Below, piece by piece: positions 48,200 through 59,644 of a stretch of DNA of 64,000 nt. The position numbers and the translations under genes are program-made. Positions within the stretch are counted from its first letter, which is position 1, and each line of letters opens with the position of its first letter. The stretch is from contig QCXZ01000042.1 of the NCBI GenBank assembly GCA_025024175.1, positions 8,883,501-8,947,500 on the forward strand, read 5' to 3'. This stretch comes from Rhyzopertha dominica (taxonomy: Eukaryota; Arthropoda; Insecta; Coleoptera; Bostrichidae). The notes under the pieces are model-generated. The model was not told the origin of the DNA and did not search any database. It saw nothing but the letters and a program-made list of their open reading frames with translations.

Positions 48200-49165
48200 T
48201 GTACAGTGACTATCATAGTGCAAATTTAGCCGATATTGAGTATGCAGATATAAAGACTACGTATTAAAATATTAAGATATGAAATGTTAAGTATTAATTT
48301 ATGTTTTGGAATTTAGACTAATCAGATTCGCACATCTGTGGAGAACTGCAATTTTCTTGTCGCTTTCAACCAGGAACATTTTTCTTGTTTAATTTATTAT
48401 TGACGTTAGTACCTAACTGCATACAGATCGTATTAATTTTTGGACGCGCTGTTAGAAGGGTCCGATGAAATACAGATTAGATTTGTTGAGAAATGTCTTT
48501 ATCTTGCAGCTGGTATGTTTACCTCAAAACCCAAAATAGAGCTACGTAAGCAGTCGTATTTCAAAGTTCAAAACTGCCACCAGGCGTGGCGTCATTCTGA
48601 ATCTAAAGAAATATATATCTCCTTGGAAACGAAGTTATTTTTGAGCGACCTTACCTAAAATGTTAAAGCATCAAAAAGACGCCCAGACATATTTTTTCGA
48701 CTAAAATAGCTATAACATTGCATTGTTTTCGGAAATCAGTTTTCCAAACGCTATCGTTTTGGAAATGGCAGTGGCTTTTTGAACGAAAATTAATATGACC
48801 TGCTCAGCAGTGATTGCTGCCCTTTTCAATTTTTATTACAGCCAAATCACCTGTATATTGAAATATTTATTAATCTTTTACGCATTCTACAACCGTTCAG
48901 AACTTAAAATTTAGTGTATAAAAATTAATGAAAGTGGTAAAATTATTATGAGTACCCGATGAAAGGGACGATATATTAACCTTTTCTTATGAAGAATTGA
49001 TTCTAGGGGCATTGCTCTTCTTAAAGTGTTGCATTAATAGTTAATGCTATTTCTAATCAAGCTGCAAGTATCGTTGTACTGTTTTTTTTAATACAATACA
49101 AGTTTGCAACATTCTTAGCACCTCTCTTTTATTTCTTGCTTCTCTAAACTCAAGATTTTTGAAAC
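48200..49165. other. AT-rich stretch, nothing recognised
   Basis: No feature recognised. Confidence 0.4.
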
Positions 49166-49179
49166 GATTCATGATGATC

Positions 49180-49565
49180 ACATCCATATAACCAAATAGA
49201 AATTCCATAAGTATAACATATCTAAATATTCAATTCCATGACAAACTGCCTCATTTCCAGCGCATCCCACGAAGTCTTTAATGTTGTGGTGAAATCCATC
49301 CTGGTTGATGTCACAGCGCAAGGAGACAATATGGAACAGATCCTTTATAAGATAAATGAGAGATTTCTCTAACACCTTTGTCCTGTTCTACTTTAGGCAA
49401 AAAAACTGAATCCAATTTTAAAGACGTGTAACACAAAAATATAATTGTTTGAGAAGCAAAGAACAGTCAATTCCACCATCAGACAAAAATTTTCAAATCA
49501 TCAGCATAATGCAATTTGTTACTATTTAAAGCCTTACGACGTTTAATTATACGTGTCCCACACTG
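49180..49565 (-). pseudogene. non-LTR RT fragment with YADD motif
   Basis: On the minus strand NKLHYADDLKIFV (YADD at 49497-49508) matches RT catalytic motif C of CR1/jockey-like LINEs. After a stop and a frame change, DGGIDCSLLLKQLYFCVTRL and NWIQFF fit the segment DCxxLQxDLxxFxxWC that follows YADD in these elements. Beyond that (49178-49375) a 65-codon open frame is present, but its match to the family is weak. The upstream RT core was not found. Confidence 0.6.
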
Positions 49566-49569
49566 ATTT

Positions 49570-50015
49570 TACTGTTGCCTTCTGTAGTTTTCTTCAGGTG
49601 TTTTCACAATTCTTTAGATGTTAAGTTCTTCAATCGGGTTGGGGTTCGGATAAAAATTTCTTCAATTGTGAGCAACGCAAGTAGGTTGTTTCTTGGATAT
49701 GCATTGATACTTGCTTATATGGTAATTGTTAATTTATCGAAATTATTTAAGCTGGTTGGTAAATTATTGTTGTAGTTGTAGGAATTTTCCGTTTGCTTGG
49801 CGCACTGGTGCAAAATTTTTTATTTTTTTTATTCCATATTATTTTTTGTTAATTTCGTTAAACATTCTTAGAATATGCGGAACCTAATAGCTAGTTGATC
49901 AGTTCAGAACGCGATTTCTGGTTAGCTACAAAATTTGCATTGGAGGATGACAGTAAGGAATACCTTGCCAGCATGAAAAACAGTAGCAGAGCAGGTTACC
50001 TGCACAGCGGGCGCT
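49570..50015. other. AT-rich stretch, nothing recognised
   Basis: No feature recognised. Confidence 0.4.
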
Positions 50016-50019
50016 AAAG

Positions 50020-50705
50020 TAAGTTTATTGTACCGCGGAGTGGTCGTACATTAACGAGAAGCAATAGAGATAATTGAACCACCCCTTACGGATTTCTGGA
50101 AGTTGAACGCCGCCTCCGGTGTTGGGGTTTGTTTAATTTGGGGAATCGGGCGCCCACCTCAACAACTTCTTTGATCCGCCGCTCACCCGTTCGCCTCACA
50201 AAGTAGTGCCTCGTCGTTCACGCCAAGTTTTAATTGCAGCCAGCCCCATTCCCAAATTAATAATAATCTACACGATTTATTCAAATTTAACTGCTGAAAG
50301 CCGAAAGTCAACAAAGCGACGGAAACGTACCGGAAGCGCGCTGAGCTCGCGTGTAGTTGCAACCCCTTTGACGAAGACAAGTTTATCGCCTCCTCGATTA
50401 ACCCTTTATTTAACGAGAGCTCGCGTCTGCCGTGGCGCCTTTTTCGCTAAACGGAACTGGGATGGGAATTAATTCGCCGCGAGGTTAAGTGTGGAAGAGG
50501 GATAATGGAATTTGTCACACTCCAACACCTTCCCAAAAAAAAAGATAGAACTGTGGCCTAGGGCAGTCGCGCAGTGCACTCAATTTCAACTTTCGAATCT
50601 TTGTTTGAACGGGAGAATTTCCACGGAAAAGAACGTGGCTACTCTCCGATGCCGGAGTGCATCCGTTCCCGCGAGCGTCATCGGTATCTCCTTCTAAAAC
50701 ACTAT
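50020..50705. other. GC-rich non-coding island
   Basis: GC- and CpG-rich patch of about 0.7 kb including CCGGAAGC at 50330-50337. Short frames on both strands without family resemblance. Candidate conserved non-coding DNA. Confidence 0.45.
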
Positions 50706-51019
50706 TAAAGCTGAACGACCAAAGTCGTTGGGAAGATTGTATCTAATCACGTAGACATATTCATTGATTAGGTTATAGCCTTAAAAATGAAAGGGCATTA
50801 CGTGGTTCAGCAAACATTGAACTGCTATTAAGAGAAGAAGCTATTCTTCTTGATGAGGACGCTGCTCCAGGTCATGAATAATACGAGTATATAAAGCATG
50901 ATTGAGTTTTTTAATTCTGCTTTGCTTAATGTCTTAAAAAATTGACCTTCGTGAGACATGAGACAATATTTATCGAAATAGAGGCATAAGCAAATCAAAA
51001 TAAAGAGAGGTTAGACTAA

Positions 51020-51112
51020 TTGACGCAGCTAAACGAAATTGGAACGTTACAGCGAAAATTGACCAGAAGATTTAATGTTGGACAAAGCACGGTGTTTAGG
51101 GTAAGAATATTG
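51020..51112 (+). pseudogene. possible transposase helix-turn-helix fragment
   Basis: The frame LTQLNEIGTLQRKLTRRFNV then GQSTVFRVRIL resembles the second helix-turn-helix of Tc1/pogo-type transposases (xxARRFNVSQSTVxRI). It is only about 31 codons, with no catalytic motifs nearby, so it is tentative. Confidence 0.3.
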
Positions 51113-51119
51113 TCTTCTG

Positions 51120-51940
51120 GAAATGGAGGAAAGCTCCAAATTACATAGAGGCTGTATTATAGAGAATTCCGAGATGTTGCTGCGCGTTGAGACCAGTGCA
51201 TTTCGTCAATAAGTATAAATAAAAAATATTTAACGTTATCTAACAGTGAAATGAAGGGAAGTGGTGATTTTTACGCAGACGATCACGAGATTGCCTTAAT
51301 GATGTTTAATTTAAAAGCAAATATGCACAGTATGGGGGTATGAGGACAACTACATCAACATAAGTTAGAACGAGAAAAATATTTTTCTTATGGAATGAAC
51401 AATACATGCCCTTATGTACCACATTTATAGATTTTGCAGTCGAAATGTGCGACTTCCTGGACTTGGTGTGATATACCAGTATTTTTAGAACTTTATCCAA
51501 GCTACTTCCCTATGTCCAATTTAAGAAAGACCTCCTATGGCATAAGCAACACCTGACATGCTGAAGCTCATCTTTACGTTTGCGCCATCAGAATATTCCC
51601 TAGATTTAACGTCGACCATTCCAAAGCATGGAGAACCCTACATAATTTTGTGTACGCTCTAAAAAGAAATACCCTTAAATCACTGTAAAAAAAATCTATG
51701 CAATAGGATGCTATTGAAGACGATTGCAGAATTAAATTCTGAATGTCTTTTTACAACTGCGATGTAAAGTATAAGTAAAATGCACTCAATAATTAACGAT
51801 AAATTTACCTGGAAAATTACTACAATAAGCTATATAAAACAGGAAATATTTTGAGATCGTTAATTTTTAACTTTAAAAATTCCTGAAACCAATAGGTAAT
51901 ACCATAACAATAAACATTCAGACTTACAACAGAGCTAGGA
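51120..51940. other. AT-rich stretch, nothing recognised
   Basis: No feature recognised. Confidence 0.4.
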
Positions 51941-51944
51941 AGTA

Positions 51945-52400
51945 CAAGAGCATGAAGCTCAAATTATTTTGCTTTACCCTATGCTTAGTGCATCCATTGT
52001 GCCTTATTGTACTTTATAAAAATCTCCCACCACACCTATTGTTTTCAAACTATAACCGATATGATTTTTATTGAAAAATTCGCACTTAGCCACCTATTTC
52101 CATATTTAGCATCTTCGTTAGTACCAACCTTTAGAGCTTTATTGCACCTCAAGAATTATGTTTTTTAGTTAACATGTGCTCATAATAATATTAATCTATA
52201 GTTATGAAGTCTAGCCATAGACATGAAGCACAAATATTTTTTCTACCATTCTTAAATGCTTCGATTGTGCTTCATGTATTAACTTAGCCACACGACCCAT
52301 TTGTTGTAAAATATAAATGTTTACATTTGTAGGATAGCACCAAATTAAAGCACAATTGTCCATCTTTTACTTATCTTTAGTGCTTGGAGTATGCTTAATT
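51945..52400 (-). repeat. left arm of the foldback element
   Basis: Inverted match to the outer half of the right arm. Includes one full tandem-type unit (about 52220-52380, read on the minus strand). Confidence 0.8.
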
Positions 52401-53384
52401 TGTATTGCTAATATTTAGTGCATGGACTGCGCTTTCTTGCGCTATTTTTTTATTTTGACTGGACTTCACGAAATAAAGACAGAGGATGTGAATATCGATT
52501 AAGTAGCTAAAACAAGGTTTTCTTCTGTTTAACTAACTTACCAATCGACTCCGGGAAGACAGCTTTTTACAAATATAAAATTTCATACATTTTTCCTGCT
52601 TTACTGCAACTATCGCTTTAGAGCATTAACGGTTGTGTTTAAATAGTACTGAAAACTGCGTTTCGTTTTACTTTCTGTTTAGGCCGCAAGCTACGCTGAA
52701 AGCTTTGAGATTGAAATACCTTACTTCAGGGACATGGTGCGTATACTATCTTTACTACAAGTTTGTATTAATAATTAAAAAACTTTATTTAGTTTTTGGT
52801 CATAATAACGACAAGTCGAAAGGCTTTTTGTTAAGGAAATCTTAGATCATGTAAAGTTTGAAATGTCATGAGGAGCTATTGCACAAGATTTCTTATTAAT
52901 ACCCTACTTACAGGGACATAAGCTCATGCTAGTCACCTAAATTGCAAAGCAGCTTCGAACGTACTTCCACCCGCTGCGTATAATTATGCATAATGTCCAT
53001 GCCTAAAATAACTTGATCATAATTTCAGTCGTAATATAAATTGCAAAGCTATTTCAGGCCTACTAATTGTTGCTTGTGCCCTTTTGCAAGGGAGTGTTTG
53101 ACCGGCGGCTAATACTTATCTTGCAGCTAAAAGTATTAGATATTTACCCACTTTTATTGATAAATATCAACTTTTATTATCAATAATTTGGGAACGTAAG
53201 GCGACAAGAGGCTGATTTTGGAAAAAACATGTTCAAAACGTTTTTATTAGCGTATATAGGTGTTTTGTAGTAGTGCAGTATTCCATTCCTAGGTAGACAT
53301 CTTCTGGGCTGTAAGATGAACACAATCATCTGATTCCAAAATCATGGCAAACGATTGTTGTAACAATCGAAGCATAAAGCTGTC

Positions 53385-53830
53385 GTGTGTCTAAAGCACA
53401 ATCGAATCACTGGAGATTTGTAAAAGATAGGCAGGTGTGAATTTGGTGGCTAACCTCCAAATGTGGAAAGTTATATATTACAACAAATAGGTCATGGCTA
53501 AGTTATTACATGAATCACAATGAAGCATAATCGAAGCACCAAAGGGTTGGTGAAACGGGAGCATTTGTGCTTTAAATTGATAGGTAATTTTCAAGTGTAG
53601 AAATGTATATTTTACAAAAAGGGAGTCATCTGGCTGACACATGAAACACAACTGAAGCATTAAAGATTAGTAAAAGATGGCCAGTTGTGCTTTAATTTGG
53701 TGGCTATCTTGCAAATAGAAATATATGTTTTCCCAAAGAGGGGTCATGTGGCTAAGTTAACATATGAAGCACAATAGAATCACTAAAGATTAGTAGAAAG
53801 ATTGATATATGTGCTTCATGTCAGTGACTA
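53385..53830 (+). repeat. tandem repeats in the right foldback arm
   Basis: Four units with a period of about 120-128 bp. Each carries variants of GAAGCACAATCGAAGCAC, TAGTAAAAGATGG, TTGTGCTTTAATTTGGTGGC and GGTCATGTGGCTAAGTTA. Units differ noticeably, so the array is not recent. Confidence 0.85.
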
Positions 53831-54065
53831 GATCTCATACCTATAGAGTAATAATTATTAAGGCCAATATTGACTAAAGCAACATAAAGCAACTCCCGAC
53901 AGAGATGTTAAATATGGATACTGGTGGCTAAGTGTGAAGTTGGCAACAAAAAATTATAGCCATAACTTGAAAACAATACAGGTGGATGCAAATTTGCATG
54001 AAGCACAATGAGGCACAAAGGAAGCATTAAGAATGGAATACAATACTATTTGTGCTTCGAAATTG
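53831..54065 (+). repeat. outer right arm of the foldback element
   Basis: Collinear inverted match to about 51945-52200, ending in GAAGCACAAT- and GTGCTTCG-containing sequence. Confidence 0.75.
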
Positions 54066-54074
54066 TGGCTTACT

Positions 54075-55375
54075 TCACGGATATTAGGATGATGTCATAC
54101 TCGTCCTGTTGGAATGGAACCTGCGTATGAACTTCGGACTAATTCCACGCTAAATATTGTGTGAAATTACACTGATCTTTTCCCCCGCTATTTTACATTG
54201 AAACTGTGTCGTGTAAAATAGTGGTGCACATTTTACTTTACGTTGGGAAATTCTAAAGTAAACACATTTTTACTATTTAGTACGAAAGCTGCAATTATAC
54301 ACCGCAGATGTGAATTTACTTTTTTATTGTTACTTATTGTTGTATTAATTTATTTAGGCACTAAATTCCAAAACTCCAGAACAGCTTATCGATACTATTA
54401 TAGAGGTTGCTTCTCACTTTTCGGCGAACGCATGCTAATTACCAGAACCGCATTTTTACTTTGAATACAATAATTAATCTGCGCATCCTGAATGACCTGA
54501 ATGACGTATTTATGTGTCCTTTTCAGTGAAAACAAGGGATTACTCATTTATTTAGGCCAGCATAACGGATCTATTGATAATTAATACCCTTTTCAGCGCA
54601 ATTCGTTTGGAAAAGCTTATATATACTCTCTGTTTATGAACTCCCAGACTTGAATAGAAACTGTAGTGAATTAAATCAATTTTATTTATTTTGAAAAAAG
54701 CGTTCGTGAGTAGACAATGAAAGCAGTTTCAAAACGATACATTACTTGTCCCCTCTTGCTGTTTAAATATAAAGACTGGTAAAACTGTTTTAGATGTATT
54801 TCCCTCTATATATGTCTGTATGTATGTCTATTCTACCACAAAGCTCAGTGAGTCAGATGATTATAAAATAGATGTCTTTCAAAAAATAAATGGTTTAACC
54901 ACAAAATCCCTCCTCAGTAACAAACGGACCATGTTTAACCCTATTAAAGTTAGAAATATCACGGCATTACGGGCATGTGAAAAAGACCCCTTTTTAATCT
55001 GTGTACCATTCAGTTGCACATAAAGCTCAACAGCGACAAATGTAGCTTCGTGCCTGGTTGATGAAGTGTCACGTCCCGTGCAAAAATTACGCCTGCAATC
55101 CTTTTCAACTGAGTTTTACTCAACCAGTACCAGACAAAAAGGCCCCTCGCCCCGTTGTGCAGCTCATTCAGATGCAAAACGGCTTTATTTTGCGATGGCA
55201 GTTCAGGGACCTGTTTAAATGTTGAGAGGTTTTTGGACGGAATCAGCACGTAGCTGTGTGGTAAGGTATTTTATTGTAGATGGACTAATTTGGTCTATTA
55301 ATACTCATGGAATTGAAAGGGTATGACGGTCCGCTCAAAATAGTGGTATATAAGCTTACAGTAACTAGTATAGAG
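54075..55375. other. AT-rich stretch, no gene recognised
   Basis: Short frames only, no family resemblance. Slightly GC-richer around 55.04-55.25 kb. Confidence 0.4.
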
Positions 55376-55438
55376 TTAAAAATGTGTACAAATCTAAATT
55401 ACGCTGTTACAAAAAAATCCCCACCAGTTCTACGTATG

Positions 55439-55644
55439 CATGTCTATGCTATGCCGTCTGCACTGCAACCAACTGTTGATTGGATCTACTTCGCTATCAT
55501 TATAGCCCATCGGTGCACTGACTACAGGTTATCTCTTTCAGGAAGTAGTTCTGTTGGTTATCGTGTCAGTATAAACTGCATTGATGAGCTATAATGATAA
55601 TTATACGAAATAGATATATCTATTGCCGTGCAGACATGCATTTT
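55439..55644. mobile_element. hairpin element family, copy 3 (complete foldback)
   Basis: The left arm starting TGCATGTCTATGCTATGCCG and the right arm ending GCCGTGCAGACATGCATTTT are inverted copies, giving a hairpin of about 200 bp. The left arm matches the inverse of the end of copies 1 and 2 (CAACCAACTG, GCTATCATTATAGC and TGCACTGAC blocks), and CCAGTTCTA occurs just upstream, as in the other copies. It is more diverged than copies 1 and 2. A duplication flanking it was not found. Confidence 0.75.
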
Positions 55645-55649
55645 AAGAT

Positions 55650-56335
55650 ATTTAAGTTTTGGGAAAAAATGCAGGCAATAAAAGAGTACAACTGTACTGT
55701 CTTTATTTAATATCTGCTTATACTTATCAACACTTATAGTGAGTATGCTGTCAAATGTGGCTAGGCCATAAATTAGACCCAGAAAAATGTAGTTCGAAAT
55801 TTTTAGATAATACTACGGAGACAATTCAAACTTTACTTCCACCTATCCCAGAAAAATTCCTTAACATAATTTTTTTGCAATTCCGAAAAGATTTATAGTG
55901 CAAGCTGTGACTATAAAGAGTTGGATTATTTTCTCTACCAGTATGTGTTAATTGTCAAGGCTCTAATGTTGAATCAAGTGCAACAGATGAGGATTTTTAT
56001 AGTATTAACGAGAGGACAACTAATGCATCTCTCTGAGGAGAACTTAGATATTCAGCAAGGAGAACTAGACGAAAAAGAAAGCGAAGAAAAAATTACTGCA
56101 GAAGAAAATTATTAGTCGTGCTAAAATTTTCCACACCATATATAAATAAAGGCGAAGTCGTACTATGTATGTCTATGAGCGTATACTCTTCTCTGCAAGT
56201 CCACAGAATCGTGGTTGAATTGGTGGATAGCCTATATTCGTCCCATCGATACCGAAGCAGTTTGGTTGGGGTAGGTTTGAGCATAAGGGTGTTACGCGCG
56301 TGCAAAATTGACGTACCTAGGTTATAGAACATTAT
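55650..56335. other. unique stretch, no gene recognised
   Basis: A 64-codon frame at 55921-56115 ends in a Glu-rich tail (GELDEKESEEKITAEEN). It may be a transposon relic or chance; no family recognised. Confidence 0.3.
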
Positions 56336-56339
56336 GTAA

Positions 56340-56990
56340 AATTCACCGCCGGGAAAAGTGGAATGTTTGACGTTTCGAGAATTCATAGAATATTCCAAAA
56401 AATTACATAGAGGACCGAAGCCGCCTCGCGATGGGAAACCCAAAAATCGTTGTTTCGAGGAGGCCAGAAAACAGTCCAGAAAATCGAAGTGGGGTACATT
56501 GCCAAAAGTATCTCGCGATGGAAAGTCCGAAAGTTGACCTTCCGAGGTCGTAAAACATTCTGGGCAATTCTTCGTAGGGAAAGTGGATTATTTCTGGTTT
56601 CGATAATGCCATAGAATATTTTGGAAGATTCAATAGAAGACGAGAGAATCCTCAAAAATCTATGTTTGAGCAAATCAAATAACGTTATAGAAAATTTGAC
56701 AGAAGGCTAGAGAATCTTTAAGTGGAGTACATTGCCGAAACTTTCTTGCGATGGATAAATCAAAAATCAACGTTTTGAGTTGTCCATAGAACATTCTATA
56801 ACGAAGAAAGAACTGACAAGTGTGTCACATTGCCGTAGTCGTCTCGCGGTAGAGATCTCGAGAACTCCAAAAGATATCCTTTAAAATTCAGCAGCAAACC
56901 GAAAAGTTCCCAACTAAGGCATACTGCTGAAATTGTTTTGCGATGTAAACGTTGAAAAATTAGCGTTTTGAGTCATCTCAAGGCTGCAAC
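56340..56990 (+). repeat. degenerate tandem array, inverted relative to 43.6 kb
   Basis: GGGGTACATTGCC- or CATTGCCG-type motifs followed by TCTCGCGATGGAAA-like strings recur near 56418, 56495, 56727, 56828 and 56920, with spacing near 100 bp or twice that. Read on the other strand these are the units of the 43575-44130 array. Intervening AAAATCGACGTTTCGAG-like and GAAGATTCAATAGAAGACGA blocks also match. Heavily diverged; frames through it are not genes. Confidence 0.75.
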
Positions 56991-56999
56991 AACTTCTAT

Positions 57000-57833
57000 A
57001 GCTTTATGCAATCTTCTACAATTGCATACAACCTTTTACAGTCTTCTAAATATTTTAACTGCCCAAACGAAAAAAGTGTACAGCACCCAGTTAACAGTAA
57101 TTCGATCCACTTTAATAATTACCAATAGTACCAGTCTTAAGTTGATAAAATATGGTCTAATAAATATTAATCATAATAAATCGCTGAGTATGTCTAGCGG
57201 GGAAACACGTTAAAATAAATGCGCTAAACCTTTCTCACAGATGGCGCGGAAATGTATGCATACTATGTGGAATATGACTTCTTCATCTTTTGGAATTAAC
57301 ATCTATAGAATGGTGATTTGTAAAAAAAAGCTACTAGAACAATTTTTGTTAACGATTTTACGGCTTTTATCTGACAACACCTACAGTTTACAAGAAAAAA
57401 GCTTTTGCCTTTTGGCAGACATAGGATTCGTGGGCATTCTTGACACTTTATTTTTAATAATTTACATAAGACTCAGACAGTTGGATGTCTATTATTTTTG
57501 TACCAATCAGGGAGAAGAATGTCGTTTGGTGATTGAACTTTTTCTCAAAAAGCGCATCGCCTTGGGCCGCGGCTACACATACTGCGACCCTAACTTTTCA
57601 CAAAAAGTAATTCGGAACATTATTCTGCGGTTGGATGTGATTTTTTACGAAATCGAGTCGCACAACGACCTTGTTTTTCTTTGATCCCTTCTCTCTTTTT
57701 TAATTGCTAATTTGCTCGCTACGGTTACAAATACACGGCTTTTCGGGCTTTGACAAGCCATTTGGACACGGCGCTAATCAGTTTTCTGTTTACGCACGTT
57801 TCCACGATATTAATTTGGTTTTTTCTTTTCCAG
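57000..57833. other. unique stretch, no confirmed gene
   Basis: A 147-codon plus-strand frame (57241-57684) opens here. Its ATG is preceded by CTTTCTCACAG, a passable splice acceptor. The product shows no recognisable domain and is rich in Leu, Ile and Phe. I do not call it a gene. Confidence 0.3.
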
Positions 57834-57862
57834 GTCATGGAACGGCTGAAAACCGCATTCAG
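57834..57862 (+). other. candidate 29-nt microexon
   Basis: A short segment is preceded by a branch-like TATTAAT (57809-57815) and a strong pyrimidine tract ending in TTTTTCTTTTCCAG, and followed by GTGAGC after CAG. Two frames are open across it (VMERLKTAF or HGTAENRIQ). Its length is not a multiple of three. If real, the window would lie inside a gene's intron on the plus strand. The gene cannot be identified from 29 nt, and chance matches to splice consensus are common in 64 kb. Confidence 0.3.
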
Positions 57863-57869
57863 GTGAGCT

Positions 57870-59130
57870 TTAAACATGACGGGGGCTCTAGTATCATTCA
57901 TTTTGGATTAATGTTTTCATACGGTTTGAGAGGGAAACATTTTTGTTTTTAATGTAAGGTTATTATTTCACCGAGTGTCGCTGGAGGGCACTGGAGCTTT
58001 TCCTCTCATTTTTTACAAAGCGATCGTAATTATGTTTACGTATATAATCCCCTATTTGCGAAGCTTGCCGTAATATTAAATTTTATATGAACTTCCGGAT
58101 GTTTTTTACTCGCAGAGCAGTCCTTACAGGTTTCTGTATTTGATGACAGATTAGTACAAATCTTTGGCTTCGGCTTCGGCAGTACAGCAAGAAAGCAACG
58201 TCCAATCATTATAGTTGAAAAGAAAAGCAAGTAATGTGAACAGGAGTTAGTCAGGAAATTCACGCAATTCTTATTTTGATAAACCGCTTATGTTAAACGT
58301 AGATTAAAACTGTGTACCTACCGGTATTTATATCTTGGTACGGTCAGATGCACCATGTTTTTAGTGGATAGAACTCAATAAATTACACTATTAAGAGAGT
58401 TTGAAGTATATAAAAAGGCGGCGATAAAACTAATAAACGATTCCATTGATTTCTTTATTAATTTTATTGGTAAGAGATTTCATTAAGACTTGTTTATTTA
58501 ATTATTTCAATTTTTTGTTTGTTTATTTATATGTACCTTACCTATTCCTCATTGCTAATATTGTGATGCTTGTGTTGCTTACCGTGCAGAATTTAGTTAG
58601 CTTTTACTTACTGGGAATGACATATTTAATGGAGAGAAAAAAATATCCTTCCGCCCGTCCTATATCAGTTTTAAATGTGAACAGGCCTAATAAAGCTCCA
58701 CAAAGAATAGAAACCATACGATCTGTAAAACTCAATTTAGACAGCAACAGCGAGATGTCTTTCTAGAAGCGTCTATACAGATGACGTAGGCGAAGCTACA
58801 ACAGTTCTCGAAGTTCTGTTGAATTATTTTTAGTTTATTCTCACACTCTTGTGATATAACTGAAAATATCGCTGATTAAACGGAAACGGTGGCGTTTTCC
58901 CCCCATAAAATGCTAAAGCGCATCCTCTTTACCTTTCTTTCCGAACCAATATCAATTCTTGCAAATTGGAAATGTATTTTCTTCGAAGTACTTAATATCA
59001 AATTTTTTCCAACGGAACTACCTAATAACAACCACTCAAAGTTATTTTTATTAAACAATTTATTGTCTCAAAAGAGGAAGAAACCATTAAGTGAACAGAA
59101 AACTCATTTCCCTACACCAAACTTCCTGAA
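57870..59130. other. AT-rich stretch, no gene recognised
   Basis: Short frames only. A 106-codon frame at 58446-58766 begins with a hydrophobic stretch but shows no family signature. Confidence 0.4.
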
Positions 59131-59134
59131 AAAT

Positions 59135-59640
59135 GTACTCAAACTGCGATCTAATTCCAAGCGCCCCAGGAACAAAGGGCAGCTCATTACCGGATGTTCT
59201 TAATGCTGCGGACCGCGTCCTCCAGAAAGCCGACCTAAAAATTAACGTCTCCGTCCCCTCCCTCTCCCAGGGGGAAAAAACGGCTCTCATGCAGTTCAGC
59301 ATCAAAAGTTTTTCACATAACTCAGCCAACTTGTATAATTGAAACTGTTATACCGTCAGAGGCAGCGCAATTAGCGGTTAAATTAACGCTTGTAAACCTA
59401 CCCGGAGCAGTTTTTTAGGCGAGGTGCTCTCGACGGCGACGTCAGGGCCCCCAACCCATAATCCACTCCGGCAGTTGCGGCAGCCATTTGCGCTTCATTT
59501 GTTTGATTCGGTTACTTGGCCGGCTGGGCAAAGGGAATAGCCGATTTGCAGGATCCATTAGCATAGCGGGACGTAATTGATTCAATTGGCATACCTTAGC
59601 GGTATGGGTTTAGTTTCTGCAAACTACAAGAGCTGTTAAT
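59135..59640. other. GC-rich non-coding island
   Basis: GC-rich and CpG-containing, with the palindromic AATTGATTCAATT (59575-59587) at its right edge. No coherent coding. Candidate conserved non-coding DNA. Confidence 0.45.
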
Positions 59641-59644
59641 GAAG

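Larger units (their letters stand above)
51945..54065. mobile_element. foldback element with repeat-built arms (about 2.1 kb)
   Basis: The left arm (about 51945-52400) and right arm (about 53385-54065) are inverted and collinear over several hundred bases. From the tips inward they share GAAGCACAAT-rich blocks, GAAAACAATA, a TAAATATGG ... GGTGGCTAAGTG block, GTGCTTCATGTC and GTGGCTAAGTTAA. The right arm is expanded by tandem units of about 120-128 bp, starting at about 53393, 53522, 53642 and 53764; the left arm has one to two. The centre (about 52.4-53.38 kb) holds no recognised transposase. This architecture matches foldback-type transposons. No target-site duplication was found. Confidence 0.8.

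Noticed and set aside
55921..56115. 64-codon frame with a Glu-rich tail
   Set aside because: Too short and without recognisable motif; could be part of an unknown element but not supportable as a gene.
56093..56673. Minus-strand frames of about 75-116 codons
   Set aside because: They overlap the inverted copy of the same tandem array or its edge, and overlap each other in different frames.
57241..57684. 147-codon plus-strand open frame, one of the longer ones
   Set aside because: No recognisable domain, hydrophobic AT-type composition, no supporting promoter or conserved neighbour; the acceptor-like CTTTCTCACAG before its ATG is not enough.
58446..58766. 106-codon plus-strand frame with a hydrophobic N-terminus
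   Set aside because: Hydrophobic runs arise easily in T-rich sequence, and the C-terminal half has no family signature.
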